64,000 nucleotides of DNA from Chionis minor (taxonomy: Eukaryota > Chordata > Aves > Charadriiformes > Chionididae): positions 230,515 to 294,514 of the forward strand of contig VZSF01001207.1 in the NCBI GenBank assembly GCA_013398295.1, given 5' to 3'. Position numbers and translations under genes: made by a program. Under the pieces are notes generated by a model. It saw only the letters and a list, made by a program, of their open reading frames with translations. It did not search any database and was not told the origin of the DNA. Positions 1 through 12,740 of the stretch are shown here, piece after piece. Each line of letters begins with the position of its first letter. Position 1 is the stretch's first letter.

Positions 1-3000
1 TGCTCAAAATTAATCAATAACATTTTTGGCTACATTCTGTTTAACCACAGATCAAACACAGAAAGTCTTCTGCAATCATTTTCTGTTTAATAACCTCTAT
101 TTGGTCAATGTTAGCTAGTCATCATTTATTAAATAAATCACATGTCATTGTCTCTTTCCCTATTACACACAACCATATTGGGTGCAAATATTTGCATGCG
201 GAAATTTCAAATTTGGTTTTTAATTACATTTGTGCCAATGTTTTCTAATTAGCAAGAGAGCTAATTCAGAAGAGGTTCAAGCATGGCTGGAGCAAATCCC
301 ATTTAAAATGTGAAGGAAATCTTGTGGAGCAAAGCTAGCAGCCTACTTCCACCTTCTATATTAGCCTGGCTGGATTTTTAAAAAATGTAATAGCAAAACA
401 GTCAGCAAGTACCTCACCTGCAATTTGATGCACAATATGTTTTAGACACTGAGCAGCAAATGCGGCCATACTGTCTATGTTCATGAGCCTTAATGAAGAA
501 AGCAAAAATAATGAACTTCATCCATCCATGGAGGGATTTCAAGGAAGTTGAGAAATATGACTATGATGGGAAAAAGTCATGGGAGAGGACTCGGTGGCTA
601 AAGAATGTGGTACAACCAGAGTCCATTTACACTATGAAAACTCAGTCTTAAGAAACTTTTTCTGTTTTGGAGCACAATGTGTTTTATGTAGTTCAAACCT
701 GTGAAACCAGTATGCTGAGAGAACTGGGCTACAGGCTGGAAGCCATGGCTGGATACAGTAGAGAAAGTTCTTCCACTTAGTGGCCAGAAGAAACCAGGAA
801 GAGAAATTAAAAGGTTATGTGAAATCAAGGCACAGAGTGGCAACAATGGAAAAGTTGTAAGACAGGCATATGGCAGAACGTCACGAGGCCTTGTCAAGGT
901 AAGCACTGGCAGACAGATGAGCTGGCGGGGTACCACATGCAGGAAACTGCCAGATGGGCTTAAATGAGGAGACATCCAAAACAAGGAGAATGGTGAGCCT
1001 GCATTGCTTTCTATTTCTGGTTGCTTTGGAAGAGGAAGATACCTGATTTTGCACACAACATGTACACTCAAAATTATTGCCATCCTGTTAGGGGACTTGT
1101 CTACTGCATGGTGTACATTATTTATTAGGAATGATTTGTCTTTCTTTAGTAATTATTAAAAACCCAACATTTGCTACCAGAGGCTATACATTTGTCACAT
1201 TTATATTTATTCTTACTTTACAGGGAAAATGTAATGTCTTACATAGAATTTTAGTCTTTATTGGCAACGGTCATCACTCAATAATTGACATTTCCAAAGT
1301 ATCTAAAAAGGACAAGTTAAACCTGTGTCTTCCTTAAAAAAACCAACCAAACAAACAAGAAACCACGGTTAGAATATATCATAGATGAATTTCTGTTGAA
1401 TACCAACTGCAAAATGTGTATGTCTGTCTTACAAAACACAGAATTTTCCTAGAAATCAATCCGTTGGCATAAGTGTGCCTATGTGAAGAGGAGCAGCTTG
1501 TTTTGTTTTTTGCAGTATTGCACAGATTTGAGCTATCCTACTTGAAAAGTTTGCAACATTTGTTGCTGAAAGATATTCAAAGGGTTGGAGATGCTTGAGG
1601 TGCTGAATCCCAGTGTGAAAAGACTTTTATGGAAAAATCATTCTGGGTGACATAGAGTGACCTCATCTCACACAGACATTGTATTTTCCATTCTGCTGAG
1701 AAATGACCATCAATCCAGGCTAACTGAAATAGTCAAAATATTAGCAGAACTGAATGTCATACCAGTCCTGCTGATGACTTCCACAGGTCAGCTCAAAACA
1801 AAAGCAAGTCATGCAACCACAAGCGTTTATTCTAAAGGTTCAGCCAAACCATAGATGATTTTCTGTGGATGATTCTATCAAATACCTTTTTTTATTTCCT
1901 TACAACTTCATTACACTTGACACACTCTAGCTGATTGTCTTGCACAGAACATAAATTGACCTTTCTGCAACACAAGAGGAAAACTCAAGGAAAAGAAAAG
2001 CATGTGGAAATGTGGTATAATTCACCCAGTGAAGAATCTGGAGTAGCTGAAAGTTGTATATTGTGCTGAAGAACAGGTGTAACGTAGAAAAGTTGGATGC
2101 TGTCATCAATTCCTTTCACTGAAGTGCTGCTGCCTGTATTTTTTGCCCTCCTTCATCTCTCCCACACAGGGTTTATGCAATGATTAGTCAGCATTACAAC
2201 TCAACCTGTCCAATGGTTAGTGAGAATAAGCATACTGTGTGAGTGCTGTGAAGCTTAGATTTACAGAGCTTGGTGAGTCAGCTGGCCCTCAGCTGGAGTC
2301 GCTGTTGGTTTAACAGTATTTAGATGTATGCTTAGCAGCTTCTCCTAATGTTTCTCATAATGTATGTTTTAGCAGTTTCTCATCCGTTTCTCATAATGTG
2401 AACTAATGTGTCTGACTGAACTAATAAGGGAATGTGGAGGATGCTGAACACAATCTGCCAGCCCCCGCTCTCCTCCTACACATCACCATCCTTTCATTCA
2501 GCTCCCTTTTAAGTGGGGGAGAAAAGGAGTTATGAGAATATTAAAAAAGCAATTAAGGAAATAATCAAAGAAATTAAAACATTCAGATGAATGAGTGCAG
2601 TCCTTACGTATGTCTGATACCTGGTCGTACATGTACTTAGGCTCACCATCTTATGAAATTGCTACATTTAGTGACATCCCTCCACTACAACTTCCATTTA
2701 CAGTTTGTCTTCTCTGTCTCATATGCTGAAATCAAATGTCTGTGCTCTGTAGGGAGCGCAGCTGGCACCAGGGAACTCTGCATGGCTATAGAGATTTCCT
2801 CAAACAGCTCTAATCATACAAGTGGTCTGCAGATTGCAAATCCTTTGCTTCATGGAGTTTCTCCCCTGTCTGCCTGTTGAACACCATGCACATCTACTTT
2901 CCCGTATCAATAAACCACTACATGGAAAGAAAAGCCTACATACTGGATTACAATACCTTCCTTTTGATTTCATATTTTCTACTCAGGTTTGTATCACTGG

Positions 3001-5563
3001 TGGAGACTTTGAAGCAGCAATTCATTTCTTTCCTAAAGAGATATGCTCTGAGAACAACAATTTTTACAACACTGTGCTTAAGCATTCTGGTTTCAGTTAC
3101 TTGTGTGGCCCATTCATGCAACCTGAAAGGTGGTCAAACGGTATGTGCTGTGGAGTTGTTCAGTTGTGCAATTTTACTCAGTCTTCAGAGACCTCTTCCA
3201 CTGGCTGACCAACAGCAGGACACTGCCAAAGCAACAGATGGGCTGAGCAAGATTGCCAAAGTCCAAATGTGATTGAACACGGAGAGTTTGAAACAAACTT
3301 GTGCTTTGTAGAGTTCACGTTCTACTTAAGACTGAAAAAAAAAAAAAAAAAAGGAAAGTCAAAACTAAAGAAAGGGAAAACTGACACAGAAATAATTGGG
3401 AATGAGGTACAATAAAATTTGGATGCTGTGGGGAGGAAAAGAGCAAAGGAAGGAAAGAAAGAAACTTCTAACTGGAATAAACATAATGATACCTAAACTC
3501 AGAGAAGGTAAGCCTTTTAGTGGGTGACCCATACCTAATACGGAATAGAAACAACCCTTTAGCTAAAAAAAAGGAAAAAGTGTGAACACTTCCTTTTAGA
3601 AATCAAATCACCTCTGGGTTACAATTAACGGGGGTAAAAATTAGTGAACCTGCACCACACAGAAACCTGCCCGACCAAACTGGTTGTTTATACAGAGCTC
3701 TTGCAGCAGTGATACCACATGTCTATGGAACGGCTTCCACTGACTTCAGAGGACTTTGGATCAAGACCTTCCAAAATTTCCAAAAAGACCAAGTGTCTTT
3801 CTTGCGCAAACTCTATCAAATGGTACAGTCTACACGTGTCTAACCTTACTTGCCATATGACAACTAACAGCTTATTTAGGTGGATTGAGACTCATTTAAT
3901 GTCACAAGGCAGTGTGGGACAGGTTTGTCCAGAGGTTGCCACTGTAGCCACAGGATTACCAACATCAGACTGCCGAGTACTTGCTCAGAGACCCATGGTC
4001 TGGGCCAGCAATGATGTGAGTGCATCTCCAGTGACATGACCGGAGCCTAGGTCAGAGTTACATCAGCCATGGTCAAAAGCTGCAGTCACCTCTCTGTTCA
4101 AGACAAAGCCTCAGAGGACCTGGAAACCAGGCAGAGGAATGATTAAGGATGGAGTTTCCTGACTCTTAAACTGCTGCTCTAAACACCAAAACAGTCCCCC
4201 CTGAGTGAATGAGTTTTAGGACTTTCTGTAGTCACATTTGCTGTTCACAGTTGGGTAAATAAAAGATTATGAAGTTTTTTCACATTTATTAGTAAGCATA
4301 AAATTTCAATCAAAGATGGGGTTTTTTGTAAATATTTCTTGGTCTCTGCATCGTTTTTCATCAGCTGTGAGCTTTATTACTCTGGATCTGCTGATTAATT
4401 TTGATCAGATTTGCAGGATATATGGTTTGTTTCCTGATTGCTTCGTGGTAGCTCTTTGGATAGTTAGAATTAGCCACTCATGCACTGTTCTGAAATATTT
4501 TCTTTGTTCTAAAGAGAATAAAAGTGTAGAAATTCAGTGCAAGAGACAGGTTTGCAGTAAGTTCAGTTGGAAGCAAAAGTACCTTAAATCTCATCAGAAA
4601 GCATGGTCTTGTATTATTTCCAGCTTAGTTTTGCAGACTTGAGGATTGGATAAACTTTGGATAAGCTTATCTGAATCAAACCAGAACTCTGAACCTTTTG
4701 AAGGCTGCCCATCACTAATTCAGGACAGATCTGCTTTTCAGTGACCACAACTTCAAGCAATGCCAACTGTTTGACCAGACAAAGGTAGCAATATAAACTA
4801 GTATTGACTTTTATTTTTTCCACCTGCCAGAGGAGGTGCCGGGGATATGGTTGTAAGCACTCATATTAAAGACACTTCTTCCTTCCAATAGTGTGATTAT
4901 AGTGCAGTCTTCCAGTGTTACCTCTATTCCTCTGGCCTTTTGTACATCTTGTACAGAAATGTCCATAGAGGTTTTAAGGGCCATTTTAAGGTAGGGAAGA
5001 ACCGTAACCCTGGTATCTACCTAAACTTGTGCAAGAACATCTGAAATACTGTGTAATATGTGATCTGCCAAGTTTAAAACCCAGTGGGAACCAATATTCC
5101 CTCACTAAAAAGTGTCAACATTCAAGACGGTACACAAGCTAAGGTGCCCACCAATTGCAAAATCAGTCACAGTCATCACTGTCATCATCATTACCAAATG
5201 CAAATAGTTTTGAAGTTCCTAAAGTCTGAAAGATGATATGTAAAACTAAATTCTATTCTATTTCTATACCATTAGTGTTATCACTAAGGAGAGTTTTAAA
5301 CTACCTGCTGGGTAAATAGCATGCATTTACTGTAAGGTTAAAAATTATTTTCTAGCAGATAAAAAATGATGCAGGGCCAGAATCTGGCAATAAAAACACA
5401 AAGATGAATCTCATCCATTCAAGTAACCAATTCCTACATATCTATAAAGACTGGCAGACTTAGTAGTGTTCTGAACACAAACTATAAAAACTAGATCAAA
5501 ATAACACAAGTGGTAGGAAAAAACATTTTTTCTCTTCCTCCATTGGTTCACCCCTACCATCAG
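1..5563. other. Unique AT-rich noncoding DNA
   Basis: No gene, RNA or recognisable transposon is visible. The stretch is AT-rich with short open frames only; the longest (161 codons, minus strand, 598-1083) has no domain, no conserved-looking composition and a length expected by chance. Overlapping open frames at 2653-3272 in three phases likewise look accidental. An A-run at 3335-3352 is the only clear simple repeat. Intronic or intergenic status cannot be decided from the sequence. Confidence 0.7.
3335..3352. repeat. Poly-A run (18 bases)
   Basis: Eighteen uninterrupted A residues, followed by an A/G-rich stretch. It could be the tail of a decayed retroposon, but nothing upstream is recognisable as SINE, LINE or processed gene, so I call it a simple repeat only. 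Confidence 0.9.
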
Positions 5564-5627
5564 CAGCAAAGTTGCCTCAATTTCTGGAGCACAAAAAATA
5601 CACAGACAATGATGTATGCTGGCAAAG
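5564..5627 (+). other. Candidate exon-like segment (unproven)
   Basis: A long pyrimidine-rich tract (about 5526-5560) ends in two possible acceptors, AG at 5562-5563 or 5565-5566. The segment then runs 61 or 64 nt to a near-perfect donor, AAAG|GTAAGTA, with GT at 5628-5629. Two of the three frames are open. No protein family is recognised. Strong-looking splice sites occur often by chance in large vertebrate introns (pseudo-exons), and no neighbouring exon is proven, so this is only a candidate. It could equally be part of a noncoding transcript. Confidence 0.12.
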
Positions 5628-8001
5628 GTAAGTACATCTTTGAATAGGCATGCCATAGCCTCACAGTTAGTATCATGCAAGGATTTGTACCTCTGTTCCT
5701 GCAGAAATGTCCTTACCTCAGTGCTTGTAGAGCAAAGCTGGAGCTCACAAAGCTTATTGGGTCTAAGTGAGGGCAAAAGTACAGCAAAGAGAGGCAATGC
5801 AATCATTCTTTGGAATCTGTGTGCTAAAAAAGATGTCTCCTTGGATTACATACAGCCGACAACCAAATTCTTGTTGGGAAAGAAAAGAAAAGGCACTAGG
5901 GTCTGTGCTGGCGTTACTTCGCTTCTAAAGCGTAACAATAGGACTGAAAATTTTCCCTCAGGAAAGGTAAGAATGACTTCCTCACTTCATGTAACATAGA
6001 TTTTATAGCTAAGTAATCATCTGAGATTCATCTATAGTGGTTATGGGTCCACAAAGTATTATAATGTTGTGGCAATATTAAAACAAAATTCTACCTTGTC
6101 AAAGGAAACATTTTGACTTTTCGAAATAGAATTTCTATTTTCAGAATGACTTTCTGCTGAGGCATTTTAAATTTTCACAGTCCATCACAATTTGAATTAA
6201 AACCAAGTTCTGAAATGACGGTCTTCTGGTGGAAGGAAGTTCTTTTTTCTTCTGTGAAAGGAAAAATCCTTAATCACCACAAGTCACCAAGCAGCTGCTG
6301 TTTCTCTGCTTAGCTTGTCTTAGTTCAACAGCTCAAAAAACCATCTGCAGTCACACTTCTTTCGTACACCAAAGAGTGAGCTGTGAAAGATCATCATAAT
6401 GATGAATTTCCTGACCTGATACTTATCCTGCCTCTGTCACTGACCCCCATGTGGTACCCCAGCGCTTCACCTTGCACTTAAAAGGGCTGTAGTCCTACAG
6501 CAAGATGTCTGTCAAGGGCTGTAGTAAGTGACAATTTGGTGCATATTTTGTATTAGCTACCCTTGTAGTCAAGTAGGCCTTGTGTGTGCAATTATGTCTG
6601 CAGTCTTGCATAATACAGTTTTCCTTGTAATTGTCAGGTTATTAGCACAGTGTTTTAATTTTGCTTTCTCCCAATTATTTGCATGTTTCTTAATTGGAAG
6701 TCATTAGCATATGTAAATACTCCATTTCCATGGCATTTTGCAGCATGAGCTCATTGTGTTGAATTAATTTGTTAGCTAAATAACCCTAAACGTTAAAAGA
6801 AAATCAGAGTGTACATGCAGTGTATGAATATATATCTAGATATAAAGGAAAATTGTACACCGTGTCTTTTGTGCATTGTTTAAAATGAGTTAAATGAAGC
6901 CTGTCTGCCTTCAATAGTTTCTAAATATATTTACTTTATTAGATAATTGATTATAGGAATCCTGTTCATTCATACAAAGAATAATATCTAAATTGTGTGC
7001 TTTTGGACAGAATTAAATTACTTTCATATTGTAACATAAATTATTGTTTGGCAGCTGAAGAAGATACTTAACAAGTCAACATTTGCTAAAGGTTAACACA
7101 GTTACCACAGATGCCTCCCATTCAGAACTGAGTGGAAAGCTACTGTAAAAATATTAGTATTTAAAGGAAATCAGACTTTGTAAAGGAAACCACAACAGAA
7201 GGGCTTAGCCAATGTCTCTTAGAGCTGATAGGTTGGGTTTATATCCTTCTGGAAGAACGTGTGATTCATTTTGACAATTCAAAGTAAAGAAAAAGCAGCT
7301 ACAATAGCCAGGTTTTTCAGTTAGACTTGTTTGTCATCATTCGCACTCCATGCAGTAAACTTTCTGCTTACAGGGCACTTTACATTGACAGGCTGCCCTT
7401 TAGTGGTCCAGAGAAGTTAGGACTCACAAGTGCTCTGCTGGTGCATGACTTTGGGATGTGACACCGGAATGCAGCATTGAACAGATCTGCAGAATGGGCA
7501 TGAAAATATTAACTGGGATGTGTGAGAAATTCATTGGTTGATCTTTGCGTAAGGAAGCGCTTTAAGATCTGTAGTTGAAGAATGTTCTGTAAATACAAAG
7601 GATTAAGACTGTTACCAGCAAAACATGGCTCCCAGATGTCTGTGTATACAAATACTCCAGTAGATCAAGGGGAAAGTAATAGCATTCTTACTTAAGTAAA
7701 ATAGTTTTCCATGAGATTCAACATAAAGAAATGAAAATTCAGTCTGTTGCTATATATCAGTTTGCCTTTGTGAAAAATACTGCTTTCTGAGGGGGCCTTC
7801 CTCTGATCCTACACTCAGACATTGCTTAGCTGTTAAAAGTATCAGTGATCGAGAGATAGTGTCTCTGTCATTTGTATACTCTGATGAAAGTTAACTGCTC
7901 TTGGGTGAGATTTTCATCCATCTAAATTTGTTCAGCTAGAGTAGAAACTGACCACATCATTTCTTTTCCTTGTAAAACAGTGGTGGTACGATTGCATTTA
8001 C
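5628..8001. other. Unique AT-rich noncoding DNA
   Basis: No gene seen. It contains a homeobox/POU-like motif cluster near 6673-6716 and a 14-bp perfect palindrome (tatatctagatata, 6831-6844) in an AT-rich patch. A 5' splice-like GTAAG follows a short stretch at about 5966, without a plausible exon in front of it. Confidence 0.65.
6673..6716. promoter_or_regulatory. Possible enhancer-like cluster of POU/homeodomain motifs
   Basis: Within 44 bases lie an exact octamer ATTTGCAT (6677-6684), two TAATTG/CAATTA homeodomain cores and a further octamer-like ATGTAAAT. Developmental enhancers in vertebrate gene deserts often look like this. The motifs are short and the region is AT-rich, so chance clustering is likely unless conservation is shown. 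No target gene is visible in the window. Confidence 0.15.
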
Positions 8002-8048
8002 GGCTCGTCCAGCTCTCCACATATTTTTTGAGGAGAGCAGGACAAGCT
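8002..8048. repeat. Imperfect inverted repeat (17-bp arms, 13-nt loop)
   Basis: The left arm at 8002-8018 (ggctcgtccagctctcc) and the right arm at 8032-8048 (ggagagcaggacaagct) pair at 15 of 17 positions counting one G-T pair. The loop is 13 nt and T-rich. The arms are more GC-rich than their surroundings. It could fold as a short RNA hairpin if transcribed, but it is shorter than a usual pre-miRNA stem. No transposon is recognised around it. Confidence 0.6.
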
Positions 8049-8929
8049 ATTGGGTCCTGCCACATGTATCTCTAACACGCTGGGAAATGTTACCCATTAG
8101 TTTAATACACAATTTTTTTTTTCATGACATGCTTGCTGTAGGAAGTATTCCTATGCCATAACTATTTGAAGAGCAATGGTATTTAAAAGGTCTAGCTCAT
8201 AAAACTTCTGCATATATTTTGCATTAACCTTTAAAGATTTCCCCGTACCCACCTCAGTTATTCATCCTTGTTGTATTTGCCATGCAGCCCAGCTGTTTGT
8301 CAGATCTAGTCAGACAAAAGCATTGCACAATCCTCCTAATAGATTCTAAGAAAAGTAAAGCGATTCAAAAGGGAAAGAAAATAATCTTTTTGGATGATTT
8401 CCTAACAAAACTCTCTAGCATCAGAATGAATGTTGGTATGTGCCAGAAAATTCACAGCATTGTTTTGTAATAAATAGCATAGGAAATTTGCCATACCGTG
8501 ATATTTCAAGGCACTGGAATGATCTTCTCCTTATTTGCCAACTCCAGTTACAAGGCATGGGGAAAAATATTTATTTATTTATAGACAGGTAAATAGCACA
8601 TTGTTCTATTGATTCTTGAGAAAGGGAATGAATCATTTCCACAGGTTTTTTAATTTATTTCTTTTGTTACTTCACCAGGCTATTTTTTAGTTCTTATGCT
8701 TATTAACTTACGCATTTCCCTCTCATAAATTCAACTGTCTTAATTTAGAGAAGATCAGGTTTTCAAAGCTTCTTCAAAGCTTTTTATTCTTGGCCTTTTC
8801 TCCTCTGTAGTGCCCCCTTCTAACTTAACCAGTAACAAGACTTGACTACCAGTTTTGTAGTCCTCTGTTGCTTAATTACTGCTTTATTTCTCTGTGCCAA
8901 ATCATGTCTCTAGTCATTCACTTGAGCCC

Positions 8930-9230
8930 CCTTGGCTGTCTCCCCAGGCTTTCAACCTGAATATCCCAACACTATCTCAAACAGACCATAATAAAATGAA
9001 ATTCCTTGCCTTGCTTCACCAAAACCTAGCCTTCCCTTTCCTTTTTCTCCTATTTCAAATACCTTTATGATCTTCCCACTCATCCCTCTTCATAAATAAT
9101 TTTATACTTATAATTTTTCTTTCATCCTTAGTTTCAAGCCTCACTTCTTCTATCCAGTATTTCAAAAATCTCTCTTCCTCCCTCTTTGCCTGGACTTAAG
9201 AGTTGGAGTCTTTGTCCAGAATTTGCATTA
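8930..9230 (+). mobile_element. Possible very old L2-type LINE fragment
   Basis: This is a C/T-rich, purine-poor stretch. Segments around 8955-9040 and 9125-9205 resemble, in order, the pyrimidine-rich coding strand of the C-terminal reverse-transcriptase region of L2-type LINEs (a 'ccaaaacct..ccttcc' block, then 'tatccagt..ttcaaaaatct', then 'tgcctggact'). The comparison is from memory of the family and the reading frame is not intact. A plain pyrimidine-rich sequence is a fair alternative. Confidence 0.2.
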
Positions 9231-11802
9231 ATCAAGATAAGAAAACACTGATCTCTTTTTCTCTGGCTTGTATTTTGCATTCTGCATAAGAAAGGTTTTT
9301 CTTACATTTCTTAAGGTAAGGAAAGGCTTCTTAAGGCATTCTTACCACAGAACAGCGTCCCCCACTTCCCTCTGCTGGATGTCTGGGCCCTGCAATGACC
9401 CCTCTATCTCGTCAACCTTTCTCTTTTTCATTTGACCAGTGAAACCCACTTTGTCAGTCACACATTAACTTCTTGCTTTTTCATTTTTGCTATGTCCTGG
9501 TAGCATGCATTCCTGCACAGGCTGAATAGCCTCACTTGTCTCTCTTCACACTTGTATTAAAAGTATTCCAAAATAGGGACACACACATTCCTATCTCAGC
9601 TTTCAGGATGGGTCCAGTTTGTGCTTTTCAATTTATATTGAAAGCTTTTGGAAAAAGTTGACATACAGTTTGTCTTCAAAAACATTTAAGACATTGCTAT
9701 TGCTTGACGAGCAATTAGTTATTATTTATCTTTCATTTTGGAAGTGTATGAATAGCATAATATAATTTAGACTGGTGGATATAAAATAGCACATATAGCA
9801 ATAACGTTTTAAAATTGGAAGAAAAATAAAGCTCTTCATTATCATCTGAATAGCCACAAAACACTAATCACAGTATGACTTATCTGTTCTATAGGAAAGA
9901 AAAAGGTTAATTTTTTGTTGATATCAACATTGGCTTTCACTTAAACAACACACTTCAAAATCTATAGAAATGCCTTCATTTCTAGGGGGATGTTTTCTTT
10001 TATTCCTGGATATAGTTGCATTTTGAACATGATTTCTCTTGCAACTGCTAACCATCTTTCCCTTGATCATTGCAAAAGTGTGACCTTGACCAAAATGTGG
10101 AGATTGGGCAATTGTTCCAGGAGTGTGTAGTTCGAACAGTTAATATTATATTCATCTCTTAAAAAAAAATCCCAAATCTTTCACACAAGCGAGGTTGCAT
10201 AAGCCAAGAAATATATATCCCACTACTTTCACTTTTATGATTTTGGAAACCATTAAATAGCAAAAAAAAAAAAAAAAACCTAAAAAAGAACATTTGAAAT
10301 GCAGCCAAATAGTCAAGAAAAGAGGACTCTATGTCTTTAAGCTGGGGAGAAAAATAAAACCCAATCATTCCAAATGTATTGCTTTAGTCATCTGGTTTCG
10401 TTCTATTAATGACCTTTAACATCTGCAAAAATATTGTGAGAAGCTAATTTTGTTTGTACTGAGGTGGTGCAGAACAGTTTCTGGCTGTCAGTCGAGGATG
10501 TGCTATAAAATAAAATTGTCTTTCTGGGAGTCTGACAAAAACGTACTGTACAGATTCAGTTTATTTACAACAGCATGAAATTAAAAGAAAACAGAATTTT
10601 ACAACACGCCAACATGCAGAAAATGAATAGTACTTACACATTTATATATACTTTAGTAATAAGTTTTCAAGATAGCCACTGAGATTAAGGGATCTATTTT
10701 GTATTTTGTGGTATTCCACAAAAATTTTAACCAGGGCAAAATATTTCTCTGCAAATGTTCTTCTCTAGAATTGTAATAACCCATTACACTGATTTTAAAC
10801 AGAGCCCTCCTTAAAAAACAGAGAGTTAGCTCAGGCACAATAGGCCTTTAATTAAACAGAAAGCCTCGCAGAGAAAAAATGTCTGTCTCTTGTCTCTGTA
10901 TAGTAGTCATAAAAAAAGTGCAGTCTGGTAGAAGAGGAGCGGTGCGAAGCTGTTCCAGCAGATGGGAAGCATTTACCTCCTCTACCTCCCTCCAATTCAG
11001 ATAAGCTTCAAGGAGGAGGCAGAGGAGGGGTTGAAGAAAAATCAAAAATATCTTCTACTCTACTCAAAGAGGTCAAATTGCAGCAGGCTATGGCTTCTTT
11101 GGTGCCTGGCCCCCATAAGCAAGCCGCACTACCCAGTCCGTGGTGCTGCCTTGTCCCTCCACGCAGTGAGGACTGGGGGTTCCCAGGCAGTCTCAGCTCC
11201 TGGCTCCACGAGATCTACTGAAAGAGAAGTGTGAGCACTTTGTTAAGTGCAGAAAACTACATTTTAGCCAGCCTGGAAGTGAAAAGCAAACTCACCTTGG
11301 AGGGAAACTGCTCCTATCCGTTGGAAAAGAGTTAAAACTTGGGCTGATGACTTCAAGGTGAAAAGCATTGTATCCCATAAACGTTCTCTAGGTCTACCCC
11401 ACATCAAGCATTTTATCTGACCTAATACAATAAAAACACTATTTCAGTTTGTAAGGGAAAGGAAGTTCATTGAGAAAGAAAGACACTTAGATGACCACAG
11501 AAATCTTTTTTTCTTACGGTTTAAAGATGACCATAAAGTGACGTCTGGATCCATTATTTTCTGTAGGGTTAACTACAGTCTGAGGACACCTATGAACAAT
11601 ATATAACCCCTTTGTCTCTAGACTGACCTAGTTTTATTCATATTTCCTTAAGTTACCAAGAAGTAAACAATAAATGTTCTTCTGGATTCAGATATTGAAT
11701 AGAATATTAAATACTAATAAAGGCAAACAGTAAATTTGCACAGTAAATTGCATTGCTTGCCAATGGCAATGACTTAGAGTATGGTACAACCAGAAACAGC
11801 AC
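9231..11802. other. Unique AT-rich noncoding DNA
   Basis: No gene or recognisable transposon. A 17-base A-run lies at 10262-10278. A short purine-rich patch around 10920-11040 and a moderately GC-rich patch at 11080-11215 stand out slightly but have no identifiable product. Confidence 0.65.
10262..10278. repeat. Poly-A run (17 bases)
   Basis: Uninterrupted A-run followed by CC and a second short A-run. No retroposon body is recognisable upstream. Confidence 0.9.
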
Positions 11803-11875
11803 TATAGAATCACAGAATCATAGAATTATCTAGTCTGGAGGGAGCCTTTAAAATCATCGAGTCCAACTACGCAAG
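11803..11875 (-). mobile_element. CR1 LINE, 3' tail fragment
   Basis: Read on the minus strand this is the classic end of avian CR1: 'gttggactcgatgat' followed by an A/T- and C-rich spacer and then three ATTCTRTG-type octamers (tctatgattctgtgattcta). Only about 70 bases of the 3' untranslated end remain, so this is a heavily 5'-truncated copy, as is usual for CR1. No coding part is present. Orientation is given by the octamers, which mark the 3' end at the lower coordinate. Confidence 0.88.
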
Positions 11876-11882
11876 GCCTCTG

Positions 11883-11915
11883 TTCATCATCTGAATTATA
11901 TTCATCATCTGAATT
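11883..11915. repeat. Two-copy tandem repeat, 18-bp period
   Basis: The 15-mer ttcatcatctgaatt occurs at 11883-11897 and again at 11901-11915 with a 3-base spacer. It directly abuts the truncated 5' side of the CR1 tail, so it may be a local slippage duplication at the insertion junction. Confidence 0.9.
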
Positions 11916-12740
11916 CCATGAGAAATATGAAGATAAGAACAAGTTATATGTTTCTCTGTGTATAATTTGGGGACTCATGCCTGGGACCGCAGAGATGCTT
12001 CCTGTACACATGACTTTGGTGAAACTTGTACTGGAATCCTGCTTAAAGCTGTGCTGTCCTTAAGTTTTAAATAACACTGAAAAACTTAGTGAGGACCCAG
12101 ATTACTTACAGAAAGTAATTATAAAGCTGTTTTTATGCCTAGAGAAGGTGTTCTGTGGTGAACGTCTTCAAAAATCAGATTTTTAAAAAATAGCAATAAT
12201 GTTGCAGTGGCCTAATTATGGTACGTTATGTGTTTTCTGGGGAAAGAATCAATGAGCATGAACTTCTTAATACAGAGATAAAGGATTAAACTAAGGTCAA
12301 GAACTAAGGGCTAAAATTTCCTGAGAAAGAAATTTGTATTGGAAATTTTGTCAAAATGTGCTGCACATAAATGCCTGGAACAGGAGGAATGGTGCCTTCT
12401 GCATTTTTTATGTCATCTACTCATTATCATAGAATTCTGAGAATGATGGGTTTTGAGGTATTCCTCTAAATAACTTCACCAAAAACATTCATATATGGAT
12501 TATCTCTTTATGACTGTATTCTGCAGCTTCATATGGCTTGTATATGATATTATTCTTGGTGGAGGAAATAAGTTTGCTGTCTTGTTTACTTTTTGAAGCA
12601 TAAAGGGCAGCTTCTATGCAATACTAGTTGAGACATCTTATTTTTGACCTTCCTAGATCAAAATGTCACTAGTCTTTGGTGTAGCAAAATACTTTGACAC
12701 ATGAACACTTTGAATAAAAATGGAAGATAAGCCCCTTGTC
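11916..12740. other. Unique AT-rich noncoding DNA
   Basis: No gene or clear repeat. A short 'tcatagaattctgagaatgatggg' -like stretch near 12428 faintly recalls a CR1 tail on the minus strand but is too degenerate to call. Confidence 0.6.

Noticed and set aside
598..1083. 161-codon open frame on the minus strand
   Set aside because: Longest non-repeat frame, but the length is near the chance maximum for 64 kb. No domain, no signal of codon structure and no splice or promoter context.
2653..3272. Three overlapping plus-strand open frames
   Set aside because: They overlap in different phases and show no recognisable domain; mutually shadowing frames are typical of noncoding sequence.
11283..11340. 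Minus-strand AAG|GTGAGT donor with good acceptor upstream
   Set aside because: The implied exon is only about 18 nt long; no evidence beyond the two motifs.
12428..12475. Faint resemblance to a CR1 tail on the minus strand
   Set aside because: Only a few words match and the octamer repeats are absent.
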